Shown here one piece after another: positions 13,299 through 25,585 of a stretch of DNA of 64,000 nt. The notes beneath the pieces were generated by a model. It made no database searches, had not been told where the DNA came from, and saw only the letters and a list, made by a program, of their open reading frames with translations. Position numbers and translations under genes: made by a program. Origin of the DNA: Osedax fenrisi (taxonomy: Eukaryota; Annelida; Polychaeta; Sabellida; Siboglinidae); contig OZ025241.1 of the NCBI GenBank assembly GCA_964019155.1, positions 59,534,717 to 59,598,716 of the forward strand, in the 5' to 3' direction. Every line of letters begins with the position of its first letter. Positions within the stretch are counted from its first letter, which is position 1.

Positions 13299-14310
13299 CA
13301 GGGCCGTGTTAAGGGGGGGGCACACCGGGCACGGTGCTCGGGGGCCCACTCAGAATTTGGGGCCCATCATTTTTTAAAGCAAATTGTTTGATCAAGGAAA
13401 TCTTGATCAAATAATTGCACTATTTTAATATATATGTATTGATTAATATATGATTTAAGATATTTAATTATATACTTTATATACATTTTTTTCCCATTAC
13501 ATTTTTAATTTTATTGTTGCAAAATTATTTGATTCAATCCTATTAATGAATAAATTGTGAATAAAAAGTGGCATATTATTCCATCCACCTAGTCAAACAT
13601 TTAAATTTATAACTGGTTATAGTAACTGGAAACATATTCACGAGGATGCTGTTTCACATGAAAATAGTAGTAGGCATCGAAACGCATACATGCTAATGAT
13701 TAATAGAGTAACAAATTCAGTTATCAAAATTAAAGCATCCCTGGATAATCAATTGGATAATGAGAAGTTATATTGGTTTAAAGTTATAGAGAGAGTTATA
13801 AATGTCATTAAATACCTGTTTCACGTGAACTGCCTTTAAGAGGTGATAATCAGGATTTGGGTTCAACAAGAAATGGAAATTATCTTGGAACTATTGAATT
13901 ACTAGATAAATATGATAACTTTTTAGCAGATAATTTATTAAAATATGGAAACTGTGGAAAAGGAAATGTTAATTATCCATATTCAACAATATGTGATGAG
14001 GTTATTTCACTATTAGGTGATAATGTAAGATCAAGCATAATCAATGAATGTAAAAAGGCTAAATACTATAGTAAATCAGTAGATTTAACACCCGACATAA
14101 GCCATGTTGATCAACTAACAATAATAATACGATATATAAATAAAGATGATATTGTTGAAAGATTTTTAACATTTATACCTATAACATCTCATACTGGAGA
14201 ATATTTAGCAAATATTTTATTATCTTTCCTGAACGAACATGAAATAGATATTAAAAATTGTAGAGGACAGAGTTATGATAATGCGTCAAATATGTCTGGC
14301 CGATATAAAG

Positions 14311-14405
14311 GTAATATAAAGATTATTATAAAATTATTAATTAATATTATATAGCTATCAATAGTATGTTATTATATATATTATAATATAAATTATTTAT
14401 TTTAG
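14311..14405 (+). other. 95 bp GT-AG intron in the hAT transposase
   Basis: CGATATAAAG|GTAATATA and TTATTTTAG|GTATGCAA join GRYKG to MQSRI in phase 1, restoring the family's NMSGRYKGMQ block. The donor reads GTAAT. Confidence 0.82.
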
Positions 14406-15174
14406 GTATGCAATCAAGAATCATTGCAGTTAATCCAACAGCTTTATGGATTCCTTGCACCGCACATTCACTTAATTTAGTTGGCATTTCTGCATTAGAG
14501 ACATCTTCAATCATTGATTATTTTGATTTCATGAAAAGATTATATATATTCTTCACACCACCAAGAAGATGGAATATCATGAAAAAATAACTAAGTGAAA
14601 AGCATTTAAAAGTACCAAAAAGACTGTGCACAACAAGATGGTCTTCGCATGCTGATGCAACCGATGCCTTAATGAATGGATATTTAATTTTCAAAGAGAT
14701 AATTAAGCAATTTATTGAAAATAAAGAATGCTATCTAAATGTATTTCTTTAAATGAAGTAAAATGGTTGTTTAATAAATTTAATAATTTGGAAACGTCTT
14801 TATTTACTGTGATATGGAATACTATATTAGAACGTATAAATCGTACGTCTAAAGAACTTCAAAGTACAAGCATTGATCTCAATACTGCAGTTATATTATT
14901 AAGGAGTCTGCATAGCTATATTTATAAGTTAAGAGATGAGTTTAATAATCTTGAGAAAAAGGCAAAACAATTATTTAAGATATTAACATATTCATCCAAA
15001 AGAGCAAGGTATATTAAACAATATAATTTGTCCTATTCTATATTACATAGTAAACGGAAATTACATTTTGAAGAAACGGACCAACCAGATGAATAGGACT
15101 AATATGACCTATACAGACTACATCAAAACATTTTGAAATTAATAATCTCTTATCTATTATTGATAAACTTCTAC

Positions 15175-15234
15175 GTAAGTATTAAATATGATTGTAAATA
15201 ATATTATTAAAATAATATACATTTAATGATTTAG
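15175..15234 (+). other. Probable second intron of the hAT transposase (60 or 69 bp)
   Basis: CTTCTAC|GTAAGTATT is a strong donor; acceptors TGATTTAG (15234) and CTTTTTAG (15243) are both in frame and bridge IDKLL to LDQRIFTYAEP. Without removal the frame is closed by stops. Confidence 0.6.
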
Positions 15235-16203
15235 ACTTTTTAGATCAAAGAATTTTTACTTATGCTGAGCCAATCAACTTATTCGGATTTTTATGTGAAC
15301 TTGATAATCCATCCAGTGAACAAATATCTGAGATATCATCTATATTATCATCATTTTACCAATACGATATCGATATAAACTTCAGTAATGAATTTATTCA
15401 ATTTGTTGAATTTGTAAAGCTCCAAAGAACGAAATCTGAATCAAATATATTGGAAATTTATAAGTAATTAATTTGAAAGGAAATTACAGAATTATTTCCC
15501 AATATGTGCATTATCATTAGAATATATCTGACATTGATGATTTCAAATGCTACTGGAGAAAGAAGTTGTTCAAAACTTAAACTGATAAAAACATATTTAA
15601 GAAATTCTTTAGCTCAAGATAAATTATCTAACTTGGCATTATTATCTATTGAAAACAATATATTAAAATCATTATATACAACAGAAATTACAACTATTTT
15701 TGTAAATATGAAAACTCGAAAAAATTATAAATAAAGAAACAATATATAAACGCTCAATGTATTAATTATTTTATATATTATTATAATTTATTATCATTTT
15801 CTCTAAATATAGTATATATGTATACATACTACTAATACAATATTGTATATTAATATATTACTATATATAAATCGAATTATCACTGTAGATTGATGAAGGT
15901 TACGCGATATACATAGTAACAACATTATAATGGCTCCGAGGATACTAATGCAGAGTATGTCTTGACTCCTAACTTGTTTCCTAAGTGACTCATAATTGAT
16001 TCTTACCTGACTACTAACTGACTACATTATAACTGACTTCCTATCTGAATGAATTCATAGACTATATCAAACACCGGATTTACGACCGTATACGGTATAT
16101 ATAGTACCATATATACTATATATAGTATACTATATATATACCATATATATAGAATACTATATATATATAGTACCTAATATATAGGGATCTCTATTATTAT
16201 ATT

Positions 16204-16293
16204 CGTATTTATTTATTGAATCACGTATACACTATAGCGGATACAAATGGACCCCACAAAAAGTCGTAGACTTGTACTCGTTATAAATATCCG
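16204..16293 (+). repeat. Dispersed repeat, copy 1 (partner at 34733-34820)
   Basis: Shares CGGATACAAATGGACMCC, TCGTAGRCTT, GTTATAAATA and an upstream TATTTATTTA...CACG block with 34733-34820, in the same order and orientation. Not assignable to a known element from sequence alone. Confidence 0.7.
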
Positions 16294-16686
16294 CGAAGGC
16301 TCCAGACCATGTTAATATTGACAATCCGTATGATCTTTCCTTATTTACATGTTGTTAATAATGTATTCTTCGCGTCTATTACACCTACAGTGTATATCAT
16401 ACACCCCTGTAGGTCCTACACCCACCCACATATCCCTTGATAGAGTCGTTGTGTTCGATTACTTGTAACTTACAGAAACCGAGCCTTAGATGTTAAGAGA
16501 TGATAACTACATCCGGGGACGGTCAGCCTCCCTCGGGAACCGGTCCATCCCGACGTGTGCGGTACTGATCCATCCGATGTACATCAACTCTAACTGTGTG
16601 ATGTGCTGCTATAGCAAACATATCGCTATAACTATAGTTATAGGAACCGTATATGGTATGATATATCATATATAGTTATAGGTTAA

Positions 16687-16967
16687 ACTGCCCGCGTGGC
16701 TCAGTTGGCTAAGGCGTAAGACACACAAGCAGTAGGTCGCGAGCTCGAGCCTCGTCCGCACCATTAAAATAGATCTTAAATTAATATTTAGAAGTGATCG
16801 TATATCATTTTGTATAAATAAATGATCGGCTATCATTACAACTATATCCATATGGATGCCTTAGTATGAGAGGCTTCGAATGGATATCAGAGCCATATGA
16901 GTATAAGTGAATACTTCATCTAAGTTCCTGGATGCATCCCACATGGGATGAAAGGATTCCACTAACA
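16687..16967 (+). mobile_element. tRNA-derived SINE (copy 2)
   Basis: Starts with a tRNA-like head: A-box region GTGGCTCAGTTGGCTAAGGC (about 16696) and a degenerate B box AGCTCGAGCC (16742-16751). The shared body (TTAGAAGTGATCGTATATCA, GAGGCTTCGAATGG, GAGCCATATGA) follows, ending GGATGAAAGGATTCCAC. Length is about 280 bp. Possible ORFs within it are spurious. Confidence 0.9.
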
Positions 16968-17266
16968 TTATAATAAGAAAATAAGATACACCTTCATCGT
17001 GCCGGACACTACCCTTCTTCAAGTATACGCCATAACCTACATGTATAGGTGTATATAGCACGTATTACATATAGGTAAGGTATATATATATATTTATATA
17101 TATATATCCATAAACGGGATCGTGTACTTACATTTATTATTTGTTTTTAAGTTTTTATATTCCTATTTTTTCGTATATTATTGCTTTACTGCATTTATTA
17201 CTTAGTATTATATTATTTCATTACATTACATTAATATCACTATAGTGTATACAATATGTGTATAGG

Positions 17267-17312
<46 letters not shown>

Positions 17313-18130
17313 CTATATATGTTATATAGTAGACTATAATATATACCTTAGAGTGTACACTATAGTGTATGCATTAGTGTATGTTATACGCCGTATACTA
17401 TACGGGGATCAACCTTTATGTTGGAATACACTTTATTATCTATAAATGAATAAATATTTAAATCGAAATATTTGTCATTAACGAGTAATTATATATAAGT
17501 ATTTATATTTATAGTGTATCATTAATTATATCATTACATTATACCTACATTAATATGATAGATGGGTGCAACCATATAAAAAGACATCGCACACGCCCAC
17601 CTCTAAGTTAGACACGCCCCTTATTTAAGAACAACACGCCTCTATAGTAGCGGCCAGCTTCTTTAGATGTATTTCTTATCTTTAGCGTCACTTATTTTGT
17701 ATTTCCATAACCTCATTGTATTGTATTAACACGTTCATACTTGCCGATTGTGTATATATTTAATTAATAATTAACTAATATTAATATCAGTATTGGATTA
17801 CGAATTATATTTATTATTTAAAGGTTACAAATAATATATATATATATATATATATATTGTATTTAATTTAATTAGTAGATACATATATTAAGTTATATTT
17901 GCTATATAGTAAATATAAATAATATATTTATGTACTATAGTATACTAATGTTATTGATATATCAATATAAATATAGTATTTCATTACTATATCAATATAA
18001 ATATATGATTTGATTACTATTTGATTGAAGATGTTGATTGCTTTTCTAAGCCAGGGATTAGTGAGGAATAATGCAAGTTTGCCTATATGACACATACGTT
18101 TCCTGTGTATGTGTGAGGATATACATACTG
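16968..18130. other. AT-rich intergenic DNA with (TA)n and an ACACGCC cluster
   Basis: Holds (TA)n tracts at 17265-17308 and 17838-17858. A GC-richer patch at 17585-17660 has three ACACGCC boxes about 20-30 bp apart, resembling Sp/KLF-type sites. No gene seen. Confidence 0.6.
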
Positions 18131-18132
18131 AT

Positions 18133-18163
18133 ATTGTTATTGTTATTGTTATTGTTATTGTTA

Positions 18164-18206
<43 letters not shown>

Positions 18207-18290
18207 ATGTCTGCGTGTGTGCGTGTGCGTATGTATTTGTGTATGTATGTGTATGTGTATTTGTGTGTTTTTGTGTGTGCATATGTTACT
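18133..18290. repeat. Compound microsatellite (TGTTAT)n-(TA)n-(TG)n
   Basis: TGTTAT units (18133-18166) run into (TA)n (18167-18199) and then an imperfect TG tract. The TGTTAT part equals the complement of the SINE tail, so the array may mark a lost SINE. Confidence 0.85.
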
Positions 18291-18312
18291 TTGAGATTAC
18301 CGTCCAAATAAG

Positions 18313-18362
18313 CACGTGATAAGCGCGTGCTAGTCATGTGATAGGCACGTGATAAGCACGTG
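18313..18362. promoter_or_regulatory. CACGTG cluster 1
   Basis: Three CACGTG E-boxes (18313, 18346, 18357), plus the near-matches GCGCGTGC and TCATGTGATA, in 50 bp, mostly as GCACGTGATA. CACGTG is the core of bHLH-zip sites; a role here is not shown. Confidence 0.45.
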
Positions 18363-18528
18363 ATACGGAGATACTAACATTAAATATAATTATAAACTTA
18401 ACATTAAATATAATGATATGAAGTCTAGTTGATATTGATGTTTCGACAAGAGGACATGGTTAATATGTCCTATATATATATATAAATCATGTGATTGGCC
18501 ACGTTTTGGTCACTCTATAGAGTCACTC

Positions 18529-18625
18529 TATACCCCTTACTATATATAGTACCCTTCACACGTGGTATCATATGCATACAGATGATGCCACGTGTGAAGG
18601 GTAATACCTATAGTAGGGGGTATAC
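18529..18625. repeat. 97 bp imperfect inverted repeat with paired E-boxes
   Basis: The left arm (TACCCCTTACTATA...TACCCTTCACACGTGGTATC) and the right arm (GATGCCACGTGTGAAGGGTA...TATAGTAGGGGGTA) are complementary with few mismatches. Each arm carries one CACGTG (18559 and 18589). Confidence 0.88.
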
Positions 18626-18762
18626 CCAGAGAATGTCATATGAGGATTGGGCTAGTGGAATCAGAAACATATTGTATTAACTTTAAAACTTTAAAATATT
18701 CAATAAAATAATGATATATAAACTATTTAACCTGCACTCATGTGTATATGCGATATCGAATC

Positions 18763-18847
18763 GCACACACACACACACACACACATACTCACACACACAC
18801 ACACACCCACACAGACACACACACACTCACACACACACACACACACC
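18763..18847. repeat. (CA)n microsatellite
   Basis: Imperfect CA repeat with single-base interruptions. ORFs over it read HTHTHT and are artefacts. Confidence 0.95.
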
Positions 18848-19025
18848 TATAGCGTGTTTACGTAGGAAACGTGCCTCTTTGAAGTTGATTATTTACAAGC
18901 GTATCTCTTTACTTGTAAAACAATAGCAACAATAGCCTCCCTTAGGCTTTGGGCATAACTCTCCAATCGTATATTGCATAATATGCAAATTCGGCGTGAG
19001 ATATTATCATCATCTACATCCGTAT

Positions 19026-19105
19026 GTAGTATGTGTATGTGTGTGAGTGTGTGTGTGTGAGAGTGTATATGTATGTGTGAGTGTGTGTGTGAGTGTGTGT
19101 ATGCG
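19026..19105. repeat. (GT)n microsatellite
   Basis: Imperfect GT tract with GA and TA interruptions, opposite in strand sense to the CA tract at 18763. Confidence 0.92.
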
Positions 19106-19470
19106 TATATTCGATGTATGAAAACTACAATAATCATGTGCGTATGGAATATACATTATTATTTAAGTATGTAACTTATGTTATACATATTGATTCTTCA
19201 TAAAACCATCTACAAATATTACAATATATATATATATATATATAGGGGAGATTCGACATGGCCACACACTATTACGTAATAGTTACGTAATATAACACAT
19301 AGGTAGTATTACATAACTGATAGGTATTACAATTGTCATCACTTCAATTATGATACTATATACGATGCATTATTGCGTTATATACAATAATAACATTATT
19401 ACATGACATTTACAAATTTACAAATTTCGTACGGAATTAGTATTGCTAATAATAGTTTGTAATTTATATA

Positions 19471-19510
<40 letters not shown>

Positions 19511-19906
19511 ATATTAATAGTACATTTGAAATTATACCTAATACACATGAACTAATCTATCATACACTATACCTAAACATTATACTACATTTGACTATTC
19601 ATAAACATCATATACGTTAATGTTATAAATATAAACATATATTTAAATATAAATATATTTATATATATATATATATATATATATGAGTATACTTGTATAT
19701 CGTTTATTACATATATGATGTTTATTTATACACAAATACAATAAAGATCTGCAGCGTTCATGTAGCCCATAAGCTAATATGTTGTTATTACTCATTTAAA
19801 AAACATTTAAAATTGGATTTATTAATAGTGGTAGGTATATATTCTCGTATATGCATACTCGTGTATGCGTGTTTAATACATAAATACAATATCGTATTGA
19901 ATATAA

Positions 19907-19995
19907 CACACACGTATACAAACACATACACACACATACACACACATACACACACATACACACACATACACACACATACACACACATACACACAC
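19907..19995. repeat. (ACACACATAC)n, 10 bp period
   Basis: About seven copies of a 10 bp CACACATACA unit, very regular. Confidence 0.92.
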
Positions 19996-20453
19996 GCGGG
20001 CGGTATTATACAGCTGCATATAATAGGTAACATCAATAGTACGGTTCCATCTTATTAGAAGTACTTTAGGAGAAAGCATCGCCGATAAACAGCAAAAGAA
20101 CAGAGAAAACATTAAATTAGTAAATATTAATAATTATCATATATATATATATGTTTGCATGTGTTAGCTTTATCATATATACATGACGTTATAATCAGAG
20201 TGAAGAAGTATTAAATTATTCAAGATTGCATTCATAATTGCAATGATTACAATAATACAATTTATCTTATCTTATCTTTATCTTATCATAATAAAACCGG
20301 GGAAATTAAACTTTAAATTTCAATTATTACTCTTTATTTAATTTCGACCTTATAGTATAGTTTACAATACATAACAGGTAAAACCCGTAAAAGAGTAAAA
20401 TGTTTAATGATAATTGTAATACTTAATACATATATTATAATTCATATAATGTA

Positions 20454-20508
<55 letters not shown>

Positions 20509-21880
20509 AACTATAGTTCACAAATGTTTAACATCTCCAAAATAAGCTTGAACAATGTTCGTTCTACATTATTCACTGTGCATTGTACACCGAACATACA
20601 TTGTACAGTAGACCGGTTCGTTCGATTCAATTTGTAATCCTTCATATAAAATATAATACATATCTATATTTTAGTATAATATGTATTAACAATTTTTATA
20701 AAAAAATAGTTACCTTTGGTCACGAAGCATTTAAAGTTTGAAATATAAATTATTATTTTAAGATAAAATGTATAATATTCCATGTATAATAGTAATGACG
20801 CCATCTTATTATCTTTGATGTTTACAAATATTTAAATTAATATTTAAAATTAATTATGTATTTGTATTATATTTAATGAATTAATATAATATATACCATT
20901 ATTTATATTTATTATTAATATAATATCTATATTTAATTTTTATATCTACAAATTACCAATATTAATAATTCCTAAAACTCGAGAAAATACACCATTTTAC
21001 AAAGTATTTATTTCAAAATAATTCAAAAAAATAATTAATTTTTTAAAATTAATATATATAATTATACTTTACATAAATTTGAGTGATCATATTGTATTGA
21101 ATTGTGGATATGAGTTAGATATAAATGTCCTTTATACAAATAAAATTAAAAAAATAAAAAAATATGTAAATATATTTTGTATTTCATATTTCAAATAAAA
21201 ATCCAAAAAAATTTAAAAATGATGTTCATTTTTTTTCTAAAAATAATTTTTAATTTTTTAATAATTAATTTGAATTGTATTATTATTATCTATAAATTAT
21301 ATATTTTAATTTTTTAAATTAAATTTTAATAATTTATTTATATTAAATTATACGATTTTTAGATATTTTTTTTGACTAAAATTATTTTATAAAATGTGGG
21401 CATCTAGATTGTTATGAAAAATATTTTGTAATGTTAATACTACTTGTTATATATGTTTATAGGATATATCCATAGTTGGCTTAAAAAAAATCATCCAATT
21501 TTATAAAAATTGAATAAAACTTATTTCTATATCTCCCCCATGTTAACTTTTGTATGTATTCAATGTTAAAATAAAAAGGTCTCGTGACATAACAATATTT
21601 AAGATATAGGTCTAAAATTTTAAACACTTATTCATCATAGCATACATAATTGTCACAGATGTGAAGGTTTATAAAATTGCGAAAAAAAATTTAGTACGAA
21701 CCGGTCTATTGTACAGTGAACAATGGATACACTTATACAGTGTACATCGTACATTGTGTACATAGTATACGATGTATAACTAATGTGTACCTATACAGTA
21801 TACCAATTGATATCTAAACCGTTTATAGTATACCGTTTATAGTAACTAGTTTCAATTGAAGCTTAAGCTTGAAATAGTAT
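19996..21880. other. AT-rich intergenic DNA, no gene seen
   Basis: Contains a (TA)n tract at 20457-20500 and (TTATC)n at 20262-20287. From 20640 to 21680 it is extremely AT-rich with many short A/T runs and no GC-richer island. TGTACA-rich words occur at 20575-20615 and 21705-21800. Confidence 0.65.
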
Positions 21881-21886
21881 TTTACA

Positions 21887-22022
21887 TCTGCACACATACT
21901 CACACGCGCACACACACACACACACACACACACAATTACACACACCCACACACATACACACATATACACACACATACGTACACAAACATACGAACACCCA
22001 CACCTACACACACCCACACACA
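21887..22022. repeat. (CA)n microsatellite, imperfect
   Basis: CA tract with TACA and CCCA interruptions; overlapping ORFs on both strands are repeat translations. Confidence 0.93.
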
Positions 22023-22211
22023 TGTACTTGGGCGTCATGGGATGTACTTAGTAGCAATAATAATAACATACAGTGTCACGTGACAAATGTTGGTGTTGGC
22101 TACGTAATAACTATTGCGTCATCGATGTTGTACTATGGCCTACTAAAGTTACATACTCGTATAGATTCACATACTCACTCACATACAAAAACACACACAT
22201 CTATATATTAT

Positions 22212-22496
22212 TGCTATTGTTGTTATTTTTATTGTGCTTTCATCCCATCCAGGAACTTAAAAGTTTGCACTTATAACCATATGGCTCTAATATCCCTTCG
22301 AAACTGCTCTCAGGTTAAGGCATCCGTGGTTTTAACGAGAGCCGATCATTTCATTTTTACACAATTATATAAGATCACTTCTAAATATTATTTTAAGACC
22401 TATTTCAATGGTCCGGACGAGGCTCGAACCCGCGTCCTACTGCTTGTGTATCTGACGCCTTTAGGCTAATTAGCCAAATGAGCCTCACAGGCAGTT
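22212..22496 (-). mobile_element. tRNA-derived SINE (copy 3)
   Basis: Near full-length minus-strand copy. The tRNA-like head is at the high-coordinate end (AGGCTCATTTGGCTAATTAG on the minus strand) with a clean B box GGGTTCGAGCC (complement of 22421-22431). The common body and a TTATTG-type tail at 22212-22240 follow. Confidence 0.92.
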
Positions 22497-22641
22497 AGCA
22501 ATATATATATATATAGTTAAGCGATAGTATACATGGTATACCATGGTACATATGCATGTATACAATGTATGTGCAGCTACACCTATTCATTCACTGCAGT
22601 AACCTTACCGTGTTACACATGTAGGTAGTATATGGGCTACG

Positions 22642-22737
22642 TGTACAATGTACAGTGTACAATGTACAGTGTACAATGTACAGTGTACAATGTACAGTGT
22701 ACAATGTACAGTGTACAATGTACAGTGTACAATGTAC
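22642..22737. repeat. 14 bp self-complementary minisatellite
   Basis: About seven copies of TGTACAATGTACAG. Each unit contains two TGTACA palindromes, so the array can fold in many registers. Related TGTACA-rich words occur at 21.7, 27.9, 44.1 and 48.5 kb. Confidence 0.95.
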
Positions 22738-22897
22738 ATACATGTGTAGAGCGATACGCTACCGTTAATTGTTAATTTATTACAATGTGGAAAACTAAAC
22801 TAAATATATACTTACGTTATGGTATAAGTATTCGGGCCAATATATCACATTTCTTCGTGTTAAATACCTGTATATATTTATAAATATACACATATAT

Positions 22898-22942
<45 letters not shown>

Positions 22943-23284
22943 TATAAACACATATATACATACACATATATATACATATATGTATTGCAACTAAAATATA
23001 CATATATTATATAATATATTATAAACATGACAATATAAAATATGATATTTAAATGGAACATTTTATATATTTATTTGTAATACTAATGATTTCCTTTCAT
23101 CTATGTACACTTAGTACGCAACAACAAAGTATTTGTAAGCGTAGACTAGTACACATTGTTCGAATATAGTATTTAAACTTAAGTCTATTAATATAATTCT
23201 ATTTTTAAGTCTAGTATAGTTAAACTATATATCCTCATGAAAACAATGCACTGTTTATTTAATATACACGTAATATGTTGGATA

Positions 23285-23316
<32 letters not shown>

Positions 23317-23847
23317 TGAAAGCTGATTTTAGATAATCTATAGGAAATTCATTTTGTTGTGTTATAACAGTATAATGTAAGCGGGGTTTACTATATACGA
23401 ATATCTCTATAGAGCAAACTACATATATATTATATTATTCCAAGTATATATATATATATATATATATCATATTGTAATATATTTTGCTATATGGATGTAC
23501 TATTATTCACTGAAACACAGGTGATGGAATGTATGGTATTATTAATGTAGTTATTATTTATTAAATTATATATTAATTATTATTACTATTAATTACTATT
23601 ATTACTATTACTATTTAATGATACGTATAAAACCAGATATGGGTAACGAATCATTACTAATGATGACTTTCCAGTTGCTAAAACCATAACCATGGTAGTT
23701 TTCTATATTACGATATGGTGATAATTTGATTTTCTTTAATACTTTGAAACTTCTTATTTAATTAATTTAATTAATTGTGCATCTTTTTCTTAAACCATGC
23801 ATATAATGTGCTATACTAATGCCTAGCAGATAGTTTGCGGTGTTTCT

Positions 23848-23946
23848 CCGAGTAGTAACCGAGTGGTAACCGAGTAGTAACCGAGTAGTAACCGAGTAGT
23901 AACCGAGTGGTAAGCGAGTAGTAAGCGAGTAGTAACCGAGTAGTAA
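23848..23946. repeat. 11 bp minisatellite CCGAGTAGTAA, 9 copies
   Basis: Nine units in exact 11 bp register from 23848, with G/A variation at the seventh base and C/G at the first. Confidence 0.96.
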
Positions 23947-24312
23947 CCGAGGAGAGAATTCTCACAGCGGTTAACTAATACAAGTTTACGCTTAGACATT
24001 TAAATACTCATAACTATACGTTATTAGATACCCTTTAACAATTATTTATGACACTGCCACGGCGGATGTTGCATAATAATCAATAAGTAAACAATCTATT
24101 TTTAGATTAAACACGCGTGACTAAATAATGCAATCTCACTCGAATAATTAGTATTAATAATAATCGTCATATGTTAATATATAGTAAATTGTTTCCAATA
24201 TATTTTTATAAGCGATTTAAATCCAAATAATTAGAAAATATGTTGGGTTTACTACACCCGACTGTTTATAAACAGTTATAAACAGGTTATAGTAAACAGT
24301 CGGTTATAGTAT

Positions 24313-24344
24313 ACAGTCGGTTATAGTATACTATAACCGACTGT
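24313..24344. repeat. 32 bp perfect palindrome
   Basis: ACAGTCGGTTATAGTA followed by its exact complement. Further copies of GGTTATAGTAAACAGT lie on both sides inside the same element. Confidence 0.9.
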
Positions 24345-24810
24345 TTACTATACACAATGTTTACTATAACCGATAAAACTTACATGTGAATAGGTTGAAA
24401 TCCAACATAGTATGTGAACATGTTTACTATAACAGGTATTTACTATACGTGACGGTTACTATAAGCGGCTTTCACTGTATACATTTAACGATTTAGTAAT
24501 AGTATTAAGTTAATACTAATATAATTTTGAAGAATGTATTATAAACAGTAAATTGGCTTGCATATTTAAATGACAATACTATTAGTTAATGTGCGACGAC
24601 AACAAACAATATAATATATTACTTTGAAGCCCCATAAGAGGACAATGTATATAAATATCCTAGAAAATTAACAGACAACAAAAATCAATTCTTCTAATAA
24701 ATATTATTATTATTATTATTATTATTATTAAATATTTACTTAACTTCCGAATCTTAAAAAAGTAACATTTACCGAAGTGAATACACCTATGCCCGATACG
24801 CTAGTATTGA

Positions 24811-24922
24811 ATACCACGTGATAATCTCTAGAATATCACGTGACTACTACTCTAACATGTACTACCACGTGATAACGGTGGGAATAGCACGTGACCACTA
24901 CGCTAACATTTACTACCACGTG
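24811..24922. repeat. 51 bp tandem repeat carrying five E-boxes
   Basis: CACGTG occurs at 24815, 24837, 24866, 24888 and 24917. The exact 51 bp spacing (815/866/917 and 837/888) and shared ACTACNCTAACATKTACTAC words show a 2.2-unit tandem duplication in which the E-boxes are the best kept part. Confidence 0.92.
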
Positions 24923-24929
24923 ATTACAT

Positions 24930-25552
24930 TTAGCAGAGGTGACGGCGTTCTCTATTGTCATAGATTTATAGTTTAGTAACATACAAATATATGGCCAATG
25001 ACGTAAACTATGACGTCATAAACAAGGTGTATCGATGTGAACGTATGCGCTCGTATGCCCAAGTATACACGTAAGTACGTATGCATGTAGAGTATACATT
25101 ATATACATGCATCACAAAGTAGAGGTATTCAATTAATATGACAACTACACTTATATATATAAAAAAGGATTGTTTATATAAATATAATATCTATCTACCG
25201 ATAATAAGTGCGCATACATAACACACATACACACAGTGTATCACACACACACGCACACACACCCAAACGTACACACACATACATACACATATACACACAT
25301 ACACGAACACACATATACTCGTTCAGTAACTATAAACATGCAGGATATATTCGTACCGGAAGCTGCGATATGACGTAATAACTACGTACGACGTGTTACG
25401 CAATACAATGCACTGGGAAACATGACGTCACACCTACATTTAGTTATGTGTGCAAACCATATAGTGTGTTTATATATAGAGAGATCGCATACGAGTATCG
25501 AATAGTTTCCATTATAGTATATAAGCAAAGGTATACCTTATATTATAATATC

Positions 25553-25585
<33 letters not shown>

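Larger units (their letters stand above)
13560..15734 (+). pseudogene. hAT transposase (DUF4371/ZMYM1-like) pseudogene with introns
   Basis: In order: zinc-finger-like N-terminus FKFITGYSNWKHIHEDAVSH (about 13600-13670); KYLFHVNCL, where a frameshift near 13820 interrupts an SRELPLRGDN block; GSTRNGNYLGTIELLDKYD; STICDEVISLLGD; YYSKSVDLTPDISHVDQLTI; FIPITSHTGEYLA; NCRGQSYDNASNMSGRYKG; a 95 bp intron; IPCTAHSLNLVG; a stop at 14590; TTRWSSHADATDALM; a second likely intron; ATGERSCSKLKLIKTYLRNS (hATC dimerisation region) to the stop at 15734. Blocks and order are those of the ZMYM1/DUF4371 hAT transposases (family assignment from memory). At least one frameshift and several stops make it non-functional. 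Confidence 0.88.
13299..15824 (+). mobile_element. hAT DNA transposon with ZMYM1-like transposase, decayed
   Basis: The left end CAGGGCCGTGTTAAGGGGG at 13299 looks like a hAT terminal repeat and is followed by a G-rich subterminal stretch. It is preceded by CATACTAC (13291-13298). The same octamer recurs at 15825-15832, about 90 bp after the transposase stop, and may be the target duplication. However, I see no facing terminal repeat there, so the right boundary is a guess. Confidence 0.6.
23312..24479. mobile_element. Tc/mariner-pogo-like non-autonomous element
   Basis: Terminal inverted repeats CACAGTGAAAGCTG (23312) and, on the other strand, TACAGTGAAAGCCG (ending 24479), flanked by TA at 23310-23311 and 24480-24481. 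TIR style and the TA duplication fit Tc1/mariner or pogo elements. There is no transposase frame inside. The interior holds a minisatellite and palindromic GGTTATAGTAAACAGT words. The left flank is a (TA)n tract, so the TA duplication is weak evidence on its own. Confidence 0.65.

Noticed and set aside
15825..15832. Firm right boundary of the hAT transposon
   Set aside because: The CATACTAC octamer repeats the left flank, but no facing terminal repeat is present and the region is low complexity.
16687..16760. Functional tRNA gene
   Set aside because: The tRNA-like head lacks a full cloverleaf and is followed by the shared SINE body; all copies diverge like a SINE.
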